DNA from: DAIODI01 sp046349255
GTDB lineage: Bacteria > Pseudomonadota > Alphaproteobacteria > Rhizobiales > Aestuariivirgaceae
Direction of reading: 5' to 3'
Assembly (NCBI GenBank): GCA_046349255.1
Contig: JAXMCR010000002.1
Location: 1,364,001-1,428,000 of the forward strand
Length of the DNA: 64,000 nucleotides
Shown here: positions 18,424-27,163 of the stretch, in pieces
How the letters are laid out: each line of letters opens with the position of its first letter
Position numbering within the stretch: the first letter of the stretch is position 1
The notes under the pieces: model-generated
Told to the model about the DNA's origin: nothing
Databases searched by the model: none
The model's input: only the letters and a program-made list of their open reading frames with translations
Position numbers and translations under genes: made by a program

Positions 18424-19187
18424 GGCGTTGCGTCCTTCAGGGGGTTGACGGCGCCGGCGGGCGTCGTGCGGTAGCGGCTGTAGAGGGCGTGGCGGCTGGC
18501 GGGATAGGTGAACGCGGCGAGCGTGACGACGCGGCCCATCGACCAGCTGCGCCGGCGCAGCACGAGGCAGGGCTCGTGCTGGCCGATGTCGAGCAGGCGG
18601 CGCTCCTCGGGCGAGGGGATCGACGCTTCGACGATGTGCTCGAGTTCATCCACCGGAAGCGCCTTCAGGAGCCACGCCGTGGACGTCGTCTCGGTGAGGT
18701 CGCGGTTGAGGAAGCCGGGCGCAAGCTCCGCGTTCACCCAGCGGTCCTCGATCTGGACGGCGAGCCCGTTCTCCTCGTGGACGAGGAGCACGTGGAAGAG
18801 GCTCATGCCTTCCTCGCCCTCGAACTCCTGCGCAAGCGCTGGCGTCGCGTGGTACTGGCCGGAGGCGATGACGCGCGTCGTGTGCCGATGGCCTCGCGCG
18901 GCGATCTCCTCGGCGATGTCCTTCAATTCGACGAGGCTGGCGCGCGCCCGCTGCTCGCTCACGAAGGTGCCGACGCCGGCGATGCGGGTGAGCCAGCCGT
19001 CGCTCGACAGTTCCTTCAGCGCGCGGTTCGCCGTCATGCGGCTGATGCCGAACATCTCGACGAGCTCGTTCTCCGAGGGCACGCGCGTTCCCGGCGTCCA
19101 GGCGCCGGAGTGGATGTTGGCGAGGATGTGCTCCTTCACCTTCAGATAAAGCGGCTGCTGCGCCGCGCCTTGCGTCGCCTCGCTCAT
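18420..19187 (-). CDS. hutC: histidine utilization repressor HutC, GntR family
   Basis: Transcriptional repressor of the hut genes, released by urocanate. It has 255 residues: a GntR winged helix near residues 12-75 (RVPSENELVEMFGISRMTAN) and a UTRA ligand domain in the remainder. ATG 19187 overlaps the hutI stop (ATGA) and the hutC stop overlaps hutU, so the repressor sits inside the operon it controls. The open frame continues upstream into hutI but that extension has no meaning. A TGTATATACA palindrome in the hutI-hutF gap is its likely operator, so autoregulation is expected. Confidence 0.94.
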   Translation of the reverse strand: MSEATQGAAQQPLYLKVKEHILANIHSGAWTPGTRVPSENELVEMFGISRMTANRALKELSSDGWLTRIAGVGTFVSEQRARASLVELKDIAEEIAARGHRHTTRVIASGQYHATPALAQEFEGEEGMSLFHVLLVHEENGLAVQIEDRWVNAELAPGFLNRDLTETTSTAWLLKALPVDELEHIVEASIPSPEERRLLDIGQHEPCLVLRRRSWSMGRVVTLAAFTYPASRHALYSRYRTTPAGAVNPLKDATP

Positions 19188-20389
19188 AGCGCGCCCTTCA
19201 CGATGCGGCCGCCCTGGAGCACCGCGTGGCAGGGGTTGACGCCCAGCGGATGGCAGAGGTCGCCCGGCCGGGCGATGTTCCAGACCGCGAGGTCGGCTCG
19301 CAACCCCGGCGCGACGCGGCCGCGGTCGGCAAGCCCGAGTGCCTTCGCGGCGTTCACGGTGACGCCGCGCAGCGCCTCCTCCGGCGTGAGACGGAACTGC
19401 ACGCAGGCCATGTTGAGCGTCGCAAGCAGCGAGTTCACCGGCGAGGAGCCGGGGTTGAGGTCGGTCGACACCGCCATCAGCACGCCCGCCTTGCGCAGCG
19501 CCTCGACGGGAGGAACCTTGGTTTCCCGCAGGTAGTAGAACGCGCCCGGGAGCAGCACGGCCACGGTGCCACTCGCGGCGAGCACGGGTGCGGCGCTGTC
19601 GGGCAGGTATTCGATGTGGTCGACGGAGAGCGCCTTGTGCCGCGCCGCGACCAGCGCGCCGCCCATGTCGGAGAGCTGTTCGGCATGCAGTTTCACGGGC
19701 AGCCCGAGCGAGCGGGCGGCAGTAAAGATCCGGTCCACCTCCTCGGCGGTGAAGGCGATCTTCTCGCAGAAGGCATCGACGGCGTCGGCGAGCTTTTCGC
19801 GCGCAATGACCGGCAACACCTCGTTGCAGATCAGGTCGACATACCGGCTGCGGTCGTTGCCGTGCTCGGGGGGCAGCGCGTGGGCGCCGAGGTAGCTCGT
19901 GACGATGGTGACCGGCAGAAGCTCGCCAAGAAGCCGCGCCACGGTGAGGCAGCGGACCTCGGTGTCGAGGTCGAGGCCGTAGCCGGACTTGATCTCGACG
20001 GTCGTCGCGCCCTCGTCCATCAGCCGCTTGAGGCGGGGCAGGGCGGTGGCAAGGAGTTCGGCGCGGGAGGCCGCGCGCGTCGCGCGCACGGTCGAGACGA
20101 TGCCGCCGCCGGCCCGGGCGATCTCCTCGTAGGTCGCGCCGTTGAGCCGCTTCTCGAACTCGTCGGCGCGGCTTCCTGCATAGACAAGGTGCGTGTGGCA
20201 GTCGATCAGCCCAGGGGTGACGAGTCTTCCGCCGAGGTCGATGTCGGCGACCGGCGCGCCCGCACCAGCCGCGCCGACATCGGCGATACGCCCGTTCTCG
20301 ATGCGGATCCACCCCGGCGCCAGGAGACCGTAGGGTGCTCCGCCGGGATGGCTGTCCATGGTGGCGATCAAACCGTTGCCGAGAATCAT
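19184..20389 (-). CDS. hutI: imidazolonepropionase
   Basis: Third enzyme of histidine breakdown; it hydrolyses imidazolone propionate to N-formimino-L-glutamate. An amidohydrolase-fold metal enzyme of 401 residues, it has the metal motif HTH at residues 65-67 (GLIDCHTHLVYAGSR). Later metal ligands lie in VKLHAEQLS and the conserved MAVSTDLNPG. ATG 20389 is preceded by GGGGAG; the open frame continues upstream past the operator but lacks family similarity. First gene of the leftward hut transcript. Confidence 0.96.
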   Translation of the reverse strand: MILGNGLIATMDSHPGGAPYGLLAPGWIRIENGRIADVGAAGAGAPVADIDLGGRLVTPGLIDCHTHLVYAGSRADEFEKRLNGATYEEIARAGGGIVSTVRATRAASRAELLATALPRLKRLMDEGATTVEIKSGYGLDLDTEVRCLTVARLLGELLPVTIVTSYLGAHALPPEHGNDRSRYVDLICNEVLPVIAREKLADAVDAFCEKIAFTAEEVDRIFTAARSLGLPVKLHAEQLSDMGGALVAARHKALSVDHIEYLPDSAAPVLAASGTVAVLLPGAFYYLRETKVPPVEALRKAGVLMAVSTDLNPGSSPVNSLLATLNMACVQFRLTPEEALRGVTVNAAKALGLADRGRVAPGLRADLAVWNIARPGDLCHPLGVNPCHAVLQGGRIVKGAL

Positions 20390-20419
20390 TTGTGCTCCCC
20401 GGAGAGATGCGCTATCTGT

Positions 20420-20429
20420 TGTATATACA
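20420..20429. promoter_or_regulatory. HutC operator, TGTATATACA
   Basis: A perfect 10-bp palindrome in the 52-nt gap between the divergent hutI and hutF starts. HutC proteins of other bacteria recognise TGTATATACA-like sites, and the hutC gene is adjacent. It ends 12 nt before the hutF ATG and overlaps the only space available for both promoters, so one bound repressor could silence both transcripts. Binding itself is inferred. Confidence 0.78.
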
Positions 20430-20441
20430 GGGGATGGACCG

Positions 20442-21818
20442 ATGTCCAACGTCAAATTCCGGTTCGAGCACGCGCTGCTGCCGCACGGCGTCCTGTCCGA
20501 TGTCGTGATCGAAGTCGATCGGGCCGGCGCCATCGTTTCGGCCGCACCGGCTGCGCCCGGCGAGCGGACACCGGTGACGCGTGGCTTTGCCGTTCCCGGC
20601 ATTCCCAACGTCCATTCGCATGCCCACCAGCGCGCCATGGCGGGGCTTGCGGAAGTGTCCGGTCCGTCGCGGGACTCGTTCTGGACCTGGCGCGAACGGA
20701 TGTACGCCAACGCGCTGACGCTGACGCCTGCGGACCTCGAAGCGGTCGCGGCGCAGGCCTATGTCGAGATGCTGAAGGCTGGGTTCACGGCGGTCGGCGA
20801 GTTCCAGTACCTGCACCACCAACCGGACGGCACGCCTTACGCCGACCGCGCCGAGATGACGCGGCGCTGCCTCGCCGCGGCAACCGACGCCGGCATCGCC
20901 ATCACCCTCCTGCCGACGCTCTACGCCCACGGCGGCTTCGGCGGCCAGCCGCCGGGGGAGCGCCAGCGCCGGTTCCTGAATGACTCGGACGGCTTCCTGC
21001 GCCTTCTCGACGGGCTCAGCGCGGCGGCGAAGGGCTCTCCCGACGTGCGCATCGGACTTTCGCCGCATTCGCTTCGCGCGGTGACCGTCGATCTCCTGCG
21101 CACCGTGTTCTCGGCGCTCGAGGATCCCCTCGTCCACATCCACGTCGCCGAGCAGGTGAAGGAGGTCGAGGACTGCGTCGCCTTCAGCGGCAGGCGACCG
21201 GTGGACCTCCTGCTCGATTCGCTCCCCGTCTCCACGCGCTGGTGCGCGATCCACGCCACGCACATGACCGCCGAGGAGACCGTGCGCCTCGCCCGGACGG
21301 GGGCGGTTGCGGGCCTCTGCCCGATCACCGAGGCGAATCTCGGCGACGGCTTCTTCAATGCCGCGCCCTTCCTCGCCGAAGCCGGCCGCATCGGGCTCGG
21401 GTCGGACAGCAACGTCGAGATCACGGCAGCTGGCGAAGTGCGCCTCCTCGAGTACGGGCAGCGCCTGCTCCACCGCGAACGCAACGCGCTCGCCGGCGGT
21501 CCCGACCGTTCGACCGGCACGACGCTGCTCCAGGCGGCGCTCGCCGGCGGCGCCCAGGCGCTCGACCGCGCGATGGGCGCGTTCGACGTCGGCCGGCGCG
21601 CCGACATCGTCGTGCTCGATCTCGAACATCCGGCGCTCGCAGGCCGCGCGCCCGACGCCGTCGTCGACTGCTGGATCTTCGCCGCCGCCTCGAACCCTGT
21701 GCGCGACGTCTACGTCGCCGGCCGCAAGGTGATCGACAACGGCCGCCACGTATCGGAAGACCGCATCCTTCGCCGCTATCTCGACACGCTCAAATCGCTC
21801 GGAGACCGCCCGTCATGA
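20442..21818 (+). CDS. hutF: formimidoylglutamate deiminase
   Basis: Fourth enzyme of the five-step histidine route; it deiminates N-formimino-L-glutamate to N-formyl-L-glutamate and ammonia. An amidohydrolase of 458 residues, it has the metal motif HSH at 58-60 (NVHSHAHQRAMAG). Further motifs are VHIHVAEQ, CAIHATHM and GLGSDSNVEI. I chose ATG 20442, downstream of the operator, with AGGGGA at 7 nt; the longer frame to 20358 would cross hutI. The hutH ATG overlaps its stop. The partner deformylase gene hutG is not in the window. Confidence 0.96.
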   Translation: MSNVKFRFEHALLPHGVLSDVVIEVDRAGAIVSAAPAAPGERTPVTRGFAVPGIPNVHSHAHQRAMAGLAEVSGPSRDSFWTWRERMYANALTLTPADLEAVAAQAYVEMLKAGFTAVGEFQYLHHQPDGTPYADRAEMTRRCLAAATDAGIAITLLPTLYAHGGFGGQPPGERQRRFLNDSDGFLRLLDGLSAAAKGSPDVRIGLSPHSLRAVTVDLLRTVFSALEDPLVHIHVAEQVKEVEDCVAFSGRRPVDLLLDSLPVSTRWCAIHATHMTAEETVRLARTGAVAGLCPITEANLGDGFFNAAPFLAEAGRIGLGSDSNVEITAAGEVRLLEYGQRLLHRERNALAGGPDRSTGTTLLQAALAGGAQALDRAMGAFDVGRRADIVVLDLEHPALAGRAPDAVVDCWIFAAASNPVRDVYVAGRKVIDNGRHVSEDRILRRYLDTLKSLGDRPS

Positions 21819-23347
21819 CCGCCACCCCCACGCCCGTCCTCGTCGGCGAGGCCGACCTCACGCTCGCCGACGTCCGGGCCGCGCTCGCGGGCCCGGTGCG
21901 GGTGACGATCGACCCCGCCGCGATGGCTGCGGTCGAGGCTGGGCACCGCGAGATCGCGCGGCTCCTGTCGCGGCCCGAGCCGATCTACGGCGTCAACACC
22001 GGCTTTGGCAAACTCGCCAAGGCGCGCATTGCGCCGGAGGATCTCGCGACGCTCCAGGTCAACCTCGTGCGCTCGCATGCGGCGGGCACCGGCGCCCCCC
22101 TCGATGCGGCGATCGTTCGGCTGATCCTGCTGCTCAAGCTGAAATCTCTGGTGCGCGGCTACTCCGGCATCAGCCGCCGCACCGCGGAGACGCTCGCCGC
22201 GATGCTGTCGGCCGACATCCTGCCGGTGATCCCCTCGCAAGGCTCGGTCGGCGCTTCCGGCGACCTCGCGCCGCTCGCCCACATGTCGCTCGCCGCGATC
22301 GGCGAGGGCGACGTCACCGTGAACGGCCAGCGGATGCCGGCCGCCAAGGCGCTCGCCGCGGCAACCTTGAAGCCGCTCGACCTCGGACCGAAGGAAGGGC
22401 TCGCCCTCCTCAACGGCACGCAGGTCTCGACCGCGATCGCGCTCGCCGCGCTGGTCGGCACCGAGCGCGTGATGCAGGCGGCGATCGTCGCCGGCGCGCT
22501 GTCGACGGACGCGATCAAGGGCTCTGACACGCCGTTCGATCCGCGCATCCACGCGCTGCGGCCGCACCCCGGCCAAATCGCGCTGGCCCGGCTCTATCGC
22601 GAGCTCCTCAAGGGCAGCGCCATCCGCGCCTCCCACCTCGAGGGCGACGAGAAGGTGCAGGATCCGTACTCGTTCCGCTGCCAGCCGCAGGTGATGGGCG
22701 CCGCACTCGACGTGCTGCACAATTGCCTCCGTACACTGATGATCGAGGCGAACGGCGTGAGTGACAATCCGCTCGTGTTCCCGGGCGAGGCGACCGTGCT
22801 CTCCGGCGGGAACTTCCACGCCGAGCCCGTGGCGTTCGCCGCCGACACGATGGCGCTGGCGATCGCCGAGATCGGAGCAATTTCCGAACGGCGGATCGCC
22901 GAGCTCACCGACACGACGATCTCCGAGCTGCCACCGTTCCTCGTCGAGAACCCCGGGCTCAACTCCGGCTACATGATCGCCCACGTGACGGCGGCGGCGC
23001 TCGCGTCCGAGAACAAGATGCTGTCGCATCCGGCGAGCGTCGATTCGCTTCCGACCTCGGCCAACCAGGAAGACCACGTCTCCATGGCGACGCACGGCGC
23101 GCTCAGGCTCCTGCGCATGCTCGCCAACACGGAGGGCATCATCGCGATCGAACTCTTGGCCGCGGCCGACGGCATCGACTTCCGCCGCCCGCTCAAGACG
23201 TCACAGCCGCTCGAACAGGCGTTTGCCGCGATCCGCGCAAAAGTGGCGCGCCGGCGCGAGGATCGCGTGTTCGGGCCCGACATCGAGGCGGTGCGCGCGC
23301 TGATCGAGGCCGGAACGCTGTCACCGCTGGTCGGACCGCTGCTCTAG
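21815..23347 (+). CDS. hutH: histidine ammonia-lyase
   Basis: First enzyme of histidine breakdown; it eliminates ammonia from L-histidine to give trans-urocanate, the inducer of the operon. It has 510 residues. The self-made MIO electrophile forms from Ala147-Ser148-Gly149 (GSVGASGDLAPL), and the active-site region YGVNTGFGKLA (residues 58-68) is intact. ATG 21815 overlaps the hutF stop by 4 nt. Length and motifs are normal for a functional enzyme. Confidence 0.97.
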   Translation: MTATPTPVLVGEADLTLADVRAALAGPVRVTIDPAAMAAVEAGHREIARLLSRPEPIYGVNTGFGKLAKARIAPEDLATLQVNLVRSHAAGTGAPLDAAIVRLILLLKLKSLVRGYSGISRRTAETLAAMLSADILPVIPSQGSVGASGDLAPLAHMSLAAIGEGDVTVNGQRMPAAKALAAATLKPLDLGPKEGLALLNGTQVSTAIALAALVGTERVMQAAIVAGALSTDAIKGSDTPFDPRIHALRPHPGQIALARLYRELLKGSAIRASHLEGDEKVQDPYSFRCQPQVMGAALDVLHNCLRTLMIEANGVSDNPLVFPGEATVLSGGNFHAEPVAFAADTMALAIAEIGAISERRIAELTDTTISELPPFLVENPGLNSGYMIAHVTAAALASENKMLSHPASVDSLPTSANQEDHVSMATHGALRLLRMLANTEGIIAIELLAAADGIDFRRPLKTSQPLEQAFAAIRAKVARRREDRVFGPDIEAVRALIEAGTLSPLVGPLL

Positions 23348-23419
23348 GCTTTGGCGAAGCCGCGCGGGCTTGCTATCTAGCTTCGAGATGCGCCCGCAAC
23401 CGGCCTTCCGAGGATTCCC

Positions 23420-25264
23420 CTGAGCGAACCTGCCGCGTCCAACGGCAAGCGCCGTCCGCTGATCCCGATCTCGCTTGCGCTCGCGGGCGGAACCGCGCTG
23501 CTCGTGCTGCTCTCCGTCGGCCTCGTGCTGGCGATGAACTTCTGGACCGGCACGCGCAACACCCGCGACCTCGTGCGCGAGAAGGCGGGCCTCATCATCG
23601 ACACCCTCGATATGGCGGTGACCGACAACCTGGCGCCGGCGCAATTCGACGCGGAGTACCTCGCCAAGGTGCTCGTCGAGCGCTTCGACAGCAACCCGCC
23701 CGCGATCGACTACCTCGAGCCGCTGCTCGTCGGCGCGCTGGCGGCGACGCCGCAGATCGACAGCGTGCAGTTCACGACCGACACCTACGAGCAGTTCATC
23801 ACGGTGCGCGACGACACGGGCCACATCCGGTTCGAGCATCACACCGAGGTCGACGACCTGTTGCGCAAGGCGGTGGATGCGGCGCGCGGCCAGGCCAATC
23901 CGTACTGGTGGCAACCCGTCTACGTCGAGCGCGTGCACGACACGTTCATCTCGTTCCACGCGCCGGTGGTCGTGAAGGGCGTGTACCGCGGCGTGGTCAT
24001 CGCGGCGGTCAGCATGGCCAGCGTCTCGAAGCTCACCTCGGACCTCTCGGCGAAGCAGGGCATGACGGCGTTCGTGCTCTCGGGCGACCGGGTGCTCGGC
24101 CACTACATGCTCGCGGGCAGCACGCGCAACGTGTCGCAGAGCAATCCGACCGTGACACGGGACGAACTCGGCGACGACGTCCTGAAGGGCCTCGGCAAGG
24201 CGACCGACATCGACATATTTCGCGGCAAGCTTCCGGAAGGGGTGTCCGTGAAGGCCGTGCCGCAGGTGCGCGGCATGGACTGGGTGGTCATCACCAAGCC
24301 GATGCCCCAGTTCGGCGCGCTCGACCTCACGATCGGCACCTACATCGACGCCCCGACACTCGCCGTGGAATTCGACCGCATGCTGCGATCGGGCCTCGTC
24401 GGACTCGGAGCGCTGCTCCTCAGCGTGCTGCTGGCTATATGGGCCGGCCGGCGCATAGCGCAGCCGATCCAGGAGCTCGCGACCCAGGCGGTGAAGGTCG
24501 GCGACCTCGACTTCGACCAGGTGCCGCGCATTCCCGGCAGCTCGCTCAAGGAACTCGACGAGCAGGCCCGCTCCTTCAACACGATGATCGAGGCGCTGCG
24601 CTGGTTCGAGCGATACGTTCCGAAGAAGCTCGTGCGCCGGATCGTCTCCTCCGAGGAGACCGAGTTCCATTCGGAATCGCGCCTCGCCACCGTCTGCTTC
24701 ACCGATATCGCCGGCTACACGCACATGACGGAGCACCTGTCGCCGGCCGCGACCGCCGACCTGCTCAACCGCCACTTCGGCCTCCTCGCCGAGTGCATCG
24801 AGGAGCACGATGGCCTCGTCGACAAGTACATGGGCGACGGGATGATGGCGTTCTGGCTCGCCCCTGAAGGCGACGGCGCGGAGACGGTGAAGCGCGCCCG
24901 GTCGGCGGCGCTCGCGATGGCGGCGGCGATCGAGCGCGACAACCGGGCCCGCGTCGCCTCAGGCGAGCCGGCGATCCAGGTGCGGATCGGGCTGCACTCG
25001 GGGCCGGTGATCGTCGGCAACATCGGGTCGCCCGGGCGGATCAACTACACGGTTGTCGGCGCAACGGTAAACGTCGCGCAGCGCCTCGAGCAGTTCGCGC
25101 GGGGCCATGCGACCGAGGGGCACGACGTGACGATCGTCGCGAGCGGCGCAACGGCGCGGTTTCTCGATCCGCAGACGTACGAGCCGCTCGGCAAGCACCG
25201 CGTACGCGGGCTCACCGGCTCGCTCGAGGTCGTGCGCCTGAAGCAGAAGCCGCGGGCGGCCTGA
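23420..25264 (+). CDS. membrane class III adenylate cyclase with extracytoplasmic sensor domain
   Basis: Predicted cAMP-forming signalling enzyme. Layout in order: membrane helix near residues 15-40, an extracytoplasmic Cache-like sensor domain (about 40-310), a second helix, a HAMP linker (GRRIAQPIQELATQAVKVGDLD) and a class III cyclase domain at the C-terminus. Both metal Asp motifs are intact (CFTDIAGYT and KYMGDGMMAFW), as are the transition-state Asn and Arg (VNVAQRLE). The purine-specifying position is Thr (NYTVVGA) instead of Asp, as in class IIIb enzymes. The start is unusual: the frame can only include the first helix by starting at CTG 23420 (reads SEPAASNGKRR after the start), preceded by CGAGGA; GTG 23504 would cut the helix. 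The stop abuts the cysNC stop. Confidence 0.88.
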   Translation: MSEPAASNGKRRPLIPISLALAGGTALLVLLSVGLVLAMNFWTGTRNTRDLVREKAGLIIDTLDMAVTDNLAPAQFDAEYLAKVLVERFDSNPPAIDYLEPLLVGALAATPQIDSVQFTTDTYEQFITVRDDTGHIRFEHHTEVDDLLRKAVDAARGQANPYWWQPVYVERVHDTFISFHAPVVVKGVYRGVVIAAVSMASVSKLTSDLSAKQGMTAFVLSGDRVLGHYMLAGSTRNVSQSNPTVTRDELGDDVLKGLGKATDIDIFRGKLPEGVSVKAVPQVRGMDWVVITKPMPQFGALDLTIGTYIDAPTLAVEFDRMLRSGLVGLGALLLSVLLAIWAGRRIAQPIQELATQAVKVGDLDFDQVPRIPGSSLKELDEQARSFNTMIEALRWFERYVPKKLVRRIVSSEETEFHSESRLATVCFTDIAGYTHMTEHLSPAATADLLNRHFGLLAECIEEHDGLVDKYMGDGMMAFWLAPEGDGAETVKRARSAALAMAAAIERDNRARVASGEPAIQVRIGLHSGPVIVGNIGSPGRINYTVVGATVNVAQRLEQFARGHATEGHDVTIVASGATARFLDPQTYEPLGKHRVRGLTGSLEVVRLKQKPRAA

Positions 25265-27163
25265 TCAGCCGAGCTTGCCCGCCTTCTCCAGCCATTCGAC
25301 GATCTCGACGGCGCAGTCTTCCGCCGAGCGCGTCGAGGTGTCGAGCCGCAGTTCCGGGTTCTCCGGCGGCTCGTAGGGCGAGGAGATGCCGGTGAAGTTG
25401 GCGATCTCGCCGCGACGTGCCTTGGCGTAGAGGCCCTTCGGGTCGCGCTGTTCGGCAACCGCGAGCGGCGTCTCGACGTAGACCTCCACGAACTCGCCCT
25501 CCTGCACCAGTTCGCGCGCCATCAGGCGCTCGGAGCGGAACGGCGAGATGAAAGAGACCAGCACGATCAGCCCGGCGTCGACCATGAGGCGCGACACTTC
25601 GGCAACGCGGCGGATGTTCTCCACCCGGTCGGCGTCGGTGAAGCCGAGGTCGCGGTTCAGTCCGTGGCGCACGTTGTCGCCGTCGAGCAGGTACGTCATG
25701 CGCCCGAGCGCATGCAGCCGCTTCTCGACGAGGTTGGCGATCGTCGACTTGCCGGCGCCGGAGAGGCCGGTGAACCACAGCACGCAGGGCGACTGCCGGA
25801 ACAGCGCGGCGCGCGCCTCCTTGTTCACGTCGAGTGCCTGCCAGTGGATGTTCGAGGCGCGGCGCAACGCGAAGTGCACGAGCCCCATGCCCACCGTGTT
25901 GTTGGTGAACCGGTCGATCACGATGAAGCCGCCGAGGTCCCGGTTCTCCGCATACGGCGCAAACGCGATCTCGGCATCGAGGCTCAGGTTGCAGACGCCG
26001 ATCTCGTTGAGTTCCAGCGTGCGAGCCGCAACGTGCTCCAGCGTGTTGACGTTCACCTTGTACTTCGGCTGCGCGATCGCGCCCGTCACCGTGCGGGTGC
26101 CGATCTTGATGAGGTACGGGCGGCCGGGCAGCATCGGCTCGTCGCCCATCCACAGGATCTGCGTTTCGAACTGGTCGGCCACCGCAAGCGGGTGGCGCGC
26201 CGCGCACACCACCGTACCGCGGCTCGCGTCGACCTCGTCGGCAAACGTCAGCGTCACCGACTGGCCGGCGATCGCCGCCTCGAGGTCGCCGTCGTAGGTG
26301 ACGATGCGGGCGACCGTCGTTTCGCGCGCCGAGGGCAGGATCTTCACGCGATCGCCGGGCTTGATCTCGCCGCTGGCGATGAGGCCGCTCACGCCGCGGA
26401 ACGACTGGTCGGGCCGCGAGGCGAGCTGCACCGGCATCCGGAACGGCTGCGCCACGGTCTCGTCGGTGATCGCCACCGTCTCGAGGTGGTCGAGGAGCGT
26501 CGGCCCCGTGTACCAGGGCATGGCGCGGCTCGCCTCGACGATGTTGTCACCTTTCAGCGCCGAGACCGGGACGCAGGTGACGGCGGTGACGCCGAGGCTT
26601 GCCGCGAACGCGCGATACTCGGCCTCGATCGCCTTGAACACCGCCTCGTCGTAGCCGACGAGGTCCATCTTGTTCACGGCCAGCACCAGGTGCTTCAGGC
26701 CCAGCAGCGTCACGATGTAGGTGTGCCGCCGCGTCTGCGTCAGCACGCCCTTGCGCGCGTCGGCGAGGATGATCGCGAGGTCGGCGGTCGAGGCGCCGGT
26801 CGCCATGTTGCGCGTGTACTGCTCGTGGCCCGGCGTGTCGGCGACGATGAACTTGCGCCGCTCGGTGGTGAACGCGCGGTAGGCGACGTCGATGGTGATG
26901 CCCTGCTCGCGCTCGGCGGCTAGCCCGTCGACGAGCAGCGCGAAGTCGAGGTCGCCGCCCTGCGTGCCGACCTTCTTCGAATCCGATTCGAGCGCTGCGA
27001 GATGGTCCTCGAAGATCAGCTTCGATTCGTAGAGCAGGCGGCCGATCAGCGTCGACTTGCCGTCGTCGACGCTGCCGCACGTAATGAACCTGAGGAGGTC
27101 CTTCGATTCCTGCGCGGCGAGGTAGTCCTCGACGCTTTCCGTCGTCGGGTCGAGCCGGCGCAT
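25265..27163 (-). CDS. cysNC: bifunctional sulfate adenylyltransferase subunit 1 / APS kinase
   Basis: Fusion protein of sulfate assimilation. The N-terminal CysN GTPase activates sulfate to APS with CysD; the C-terminal CysC kinase phosphorylates APS to PAPS. It has 632 residues. GTPase motifs are GSVDDGKST near residue 30, ADTPGHEQYTRNM and NKMD, followed by EF-Tu-like beta domains. The kinase part from about 440 has GLSGAGKST, then DGDNVRHGLNRDLGF. Start 27163 overlaps the cysD stop by 3 nt. The fusion is common in rhizobia, where PAPS also serves sulfation. It converges on the cyclase gene with no intervening base. Confidence 0.96.
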   Translation of the reverse strand: MRRLDPTTESVEDYLAAQESKDLLRFITCGSVDDGKSTLIGRLLYESKLIFEDHLAALESDSKKVGTQGGDLDFALLVDGLAAEREQGITIDVAYRAFTTERRKFIVADTPGHEQYTRNMATGASTADLAIILADARKGVLTQTRRHTYIVTLLGLKHLVLAVNKMDLVGYDEAVFKAIEAEYRAFAASLGVTAVTCVPVSALKGDNIVEASRAMPWYTGPTLLDHLETVAITDETVAQPFRMPVQLASRPDQSFRGVSGLIASGEIKPGDRVKILPSARETTVARIVTYDGDLEAAIAGQSVTLTFADEVDASRGTVVCAARHPLAVADQFETQILWMGDEPMLPGRPYLIKIGTRTVTGAIAQPKYKVNVNTLEHVAARTLELNEIGVCNLSLDAEIAFAPYAENRDLGGFIVIDRFTNNTVGMGLVHFALRRASNIHWQALDVNKEARAALFRQSPCVLWFTGLSGAGKSTIANLVEKRLHALGRMTYLLDGDNVRHGLNRDLGFTDADRVENIRRVAEVSRLMVDAGLIVLVSFISPFRSERLMARELVQEGEFVEVYVETPLAVAEQRDPKGLYAKARRGEIANFTGISSPYEPPENPELRLDTSTRSAEDCAVEIVEWLEKAGKLG

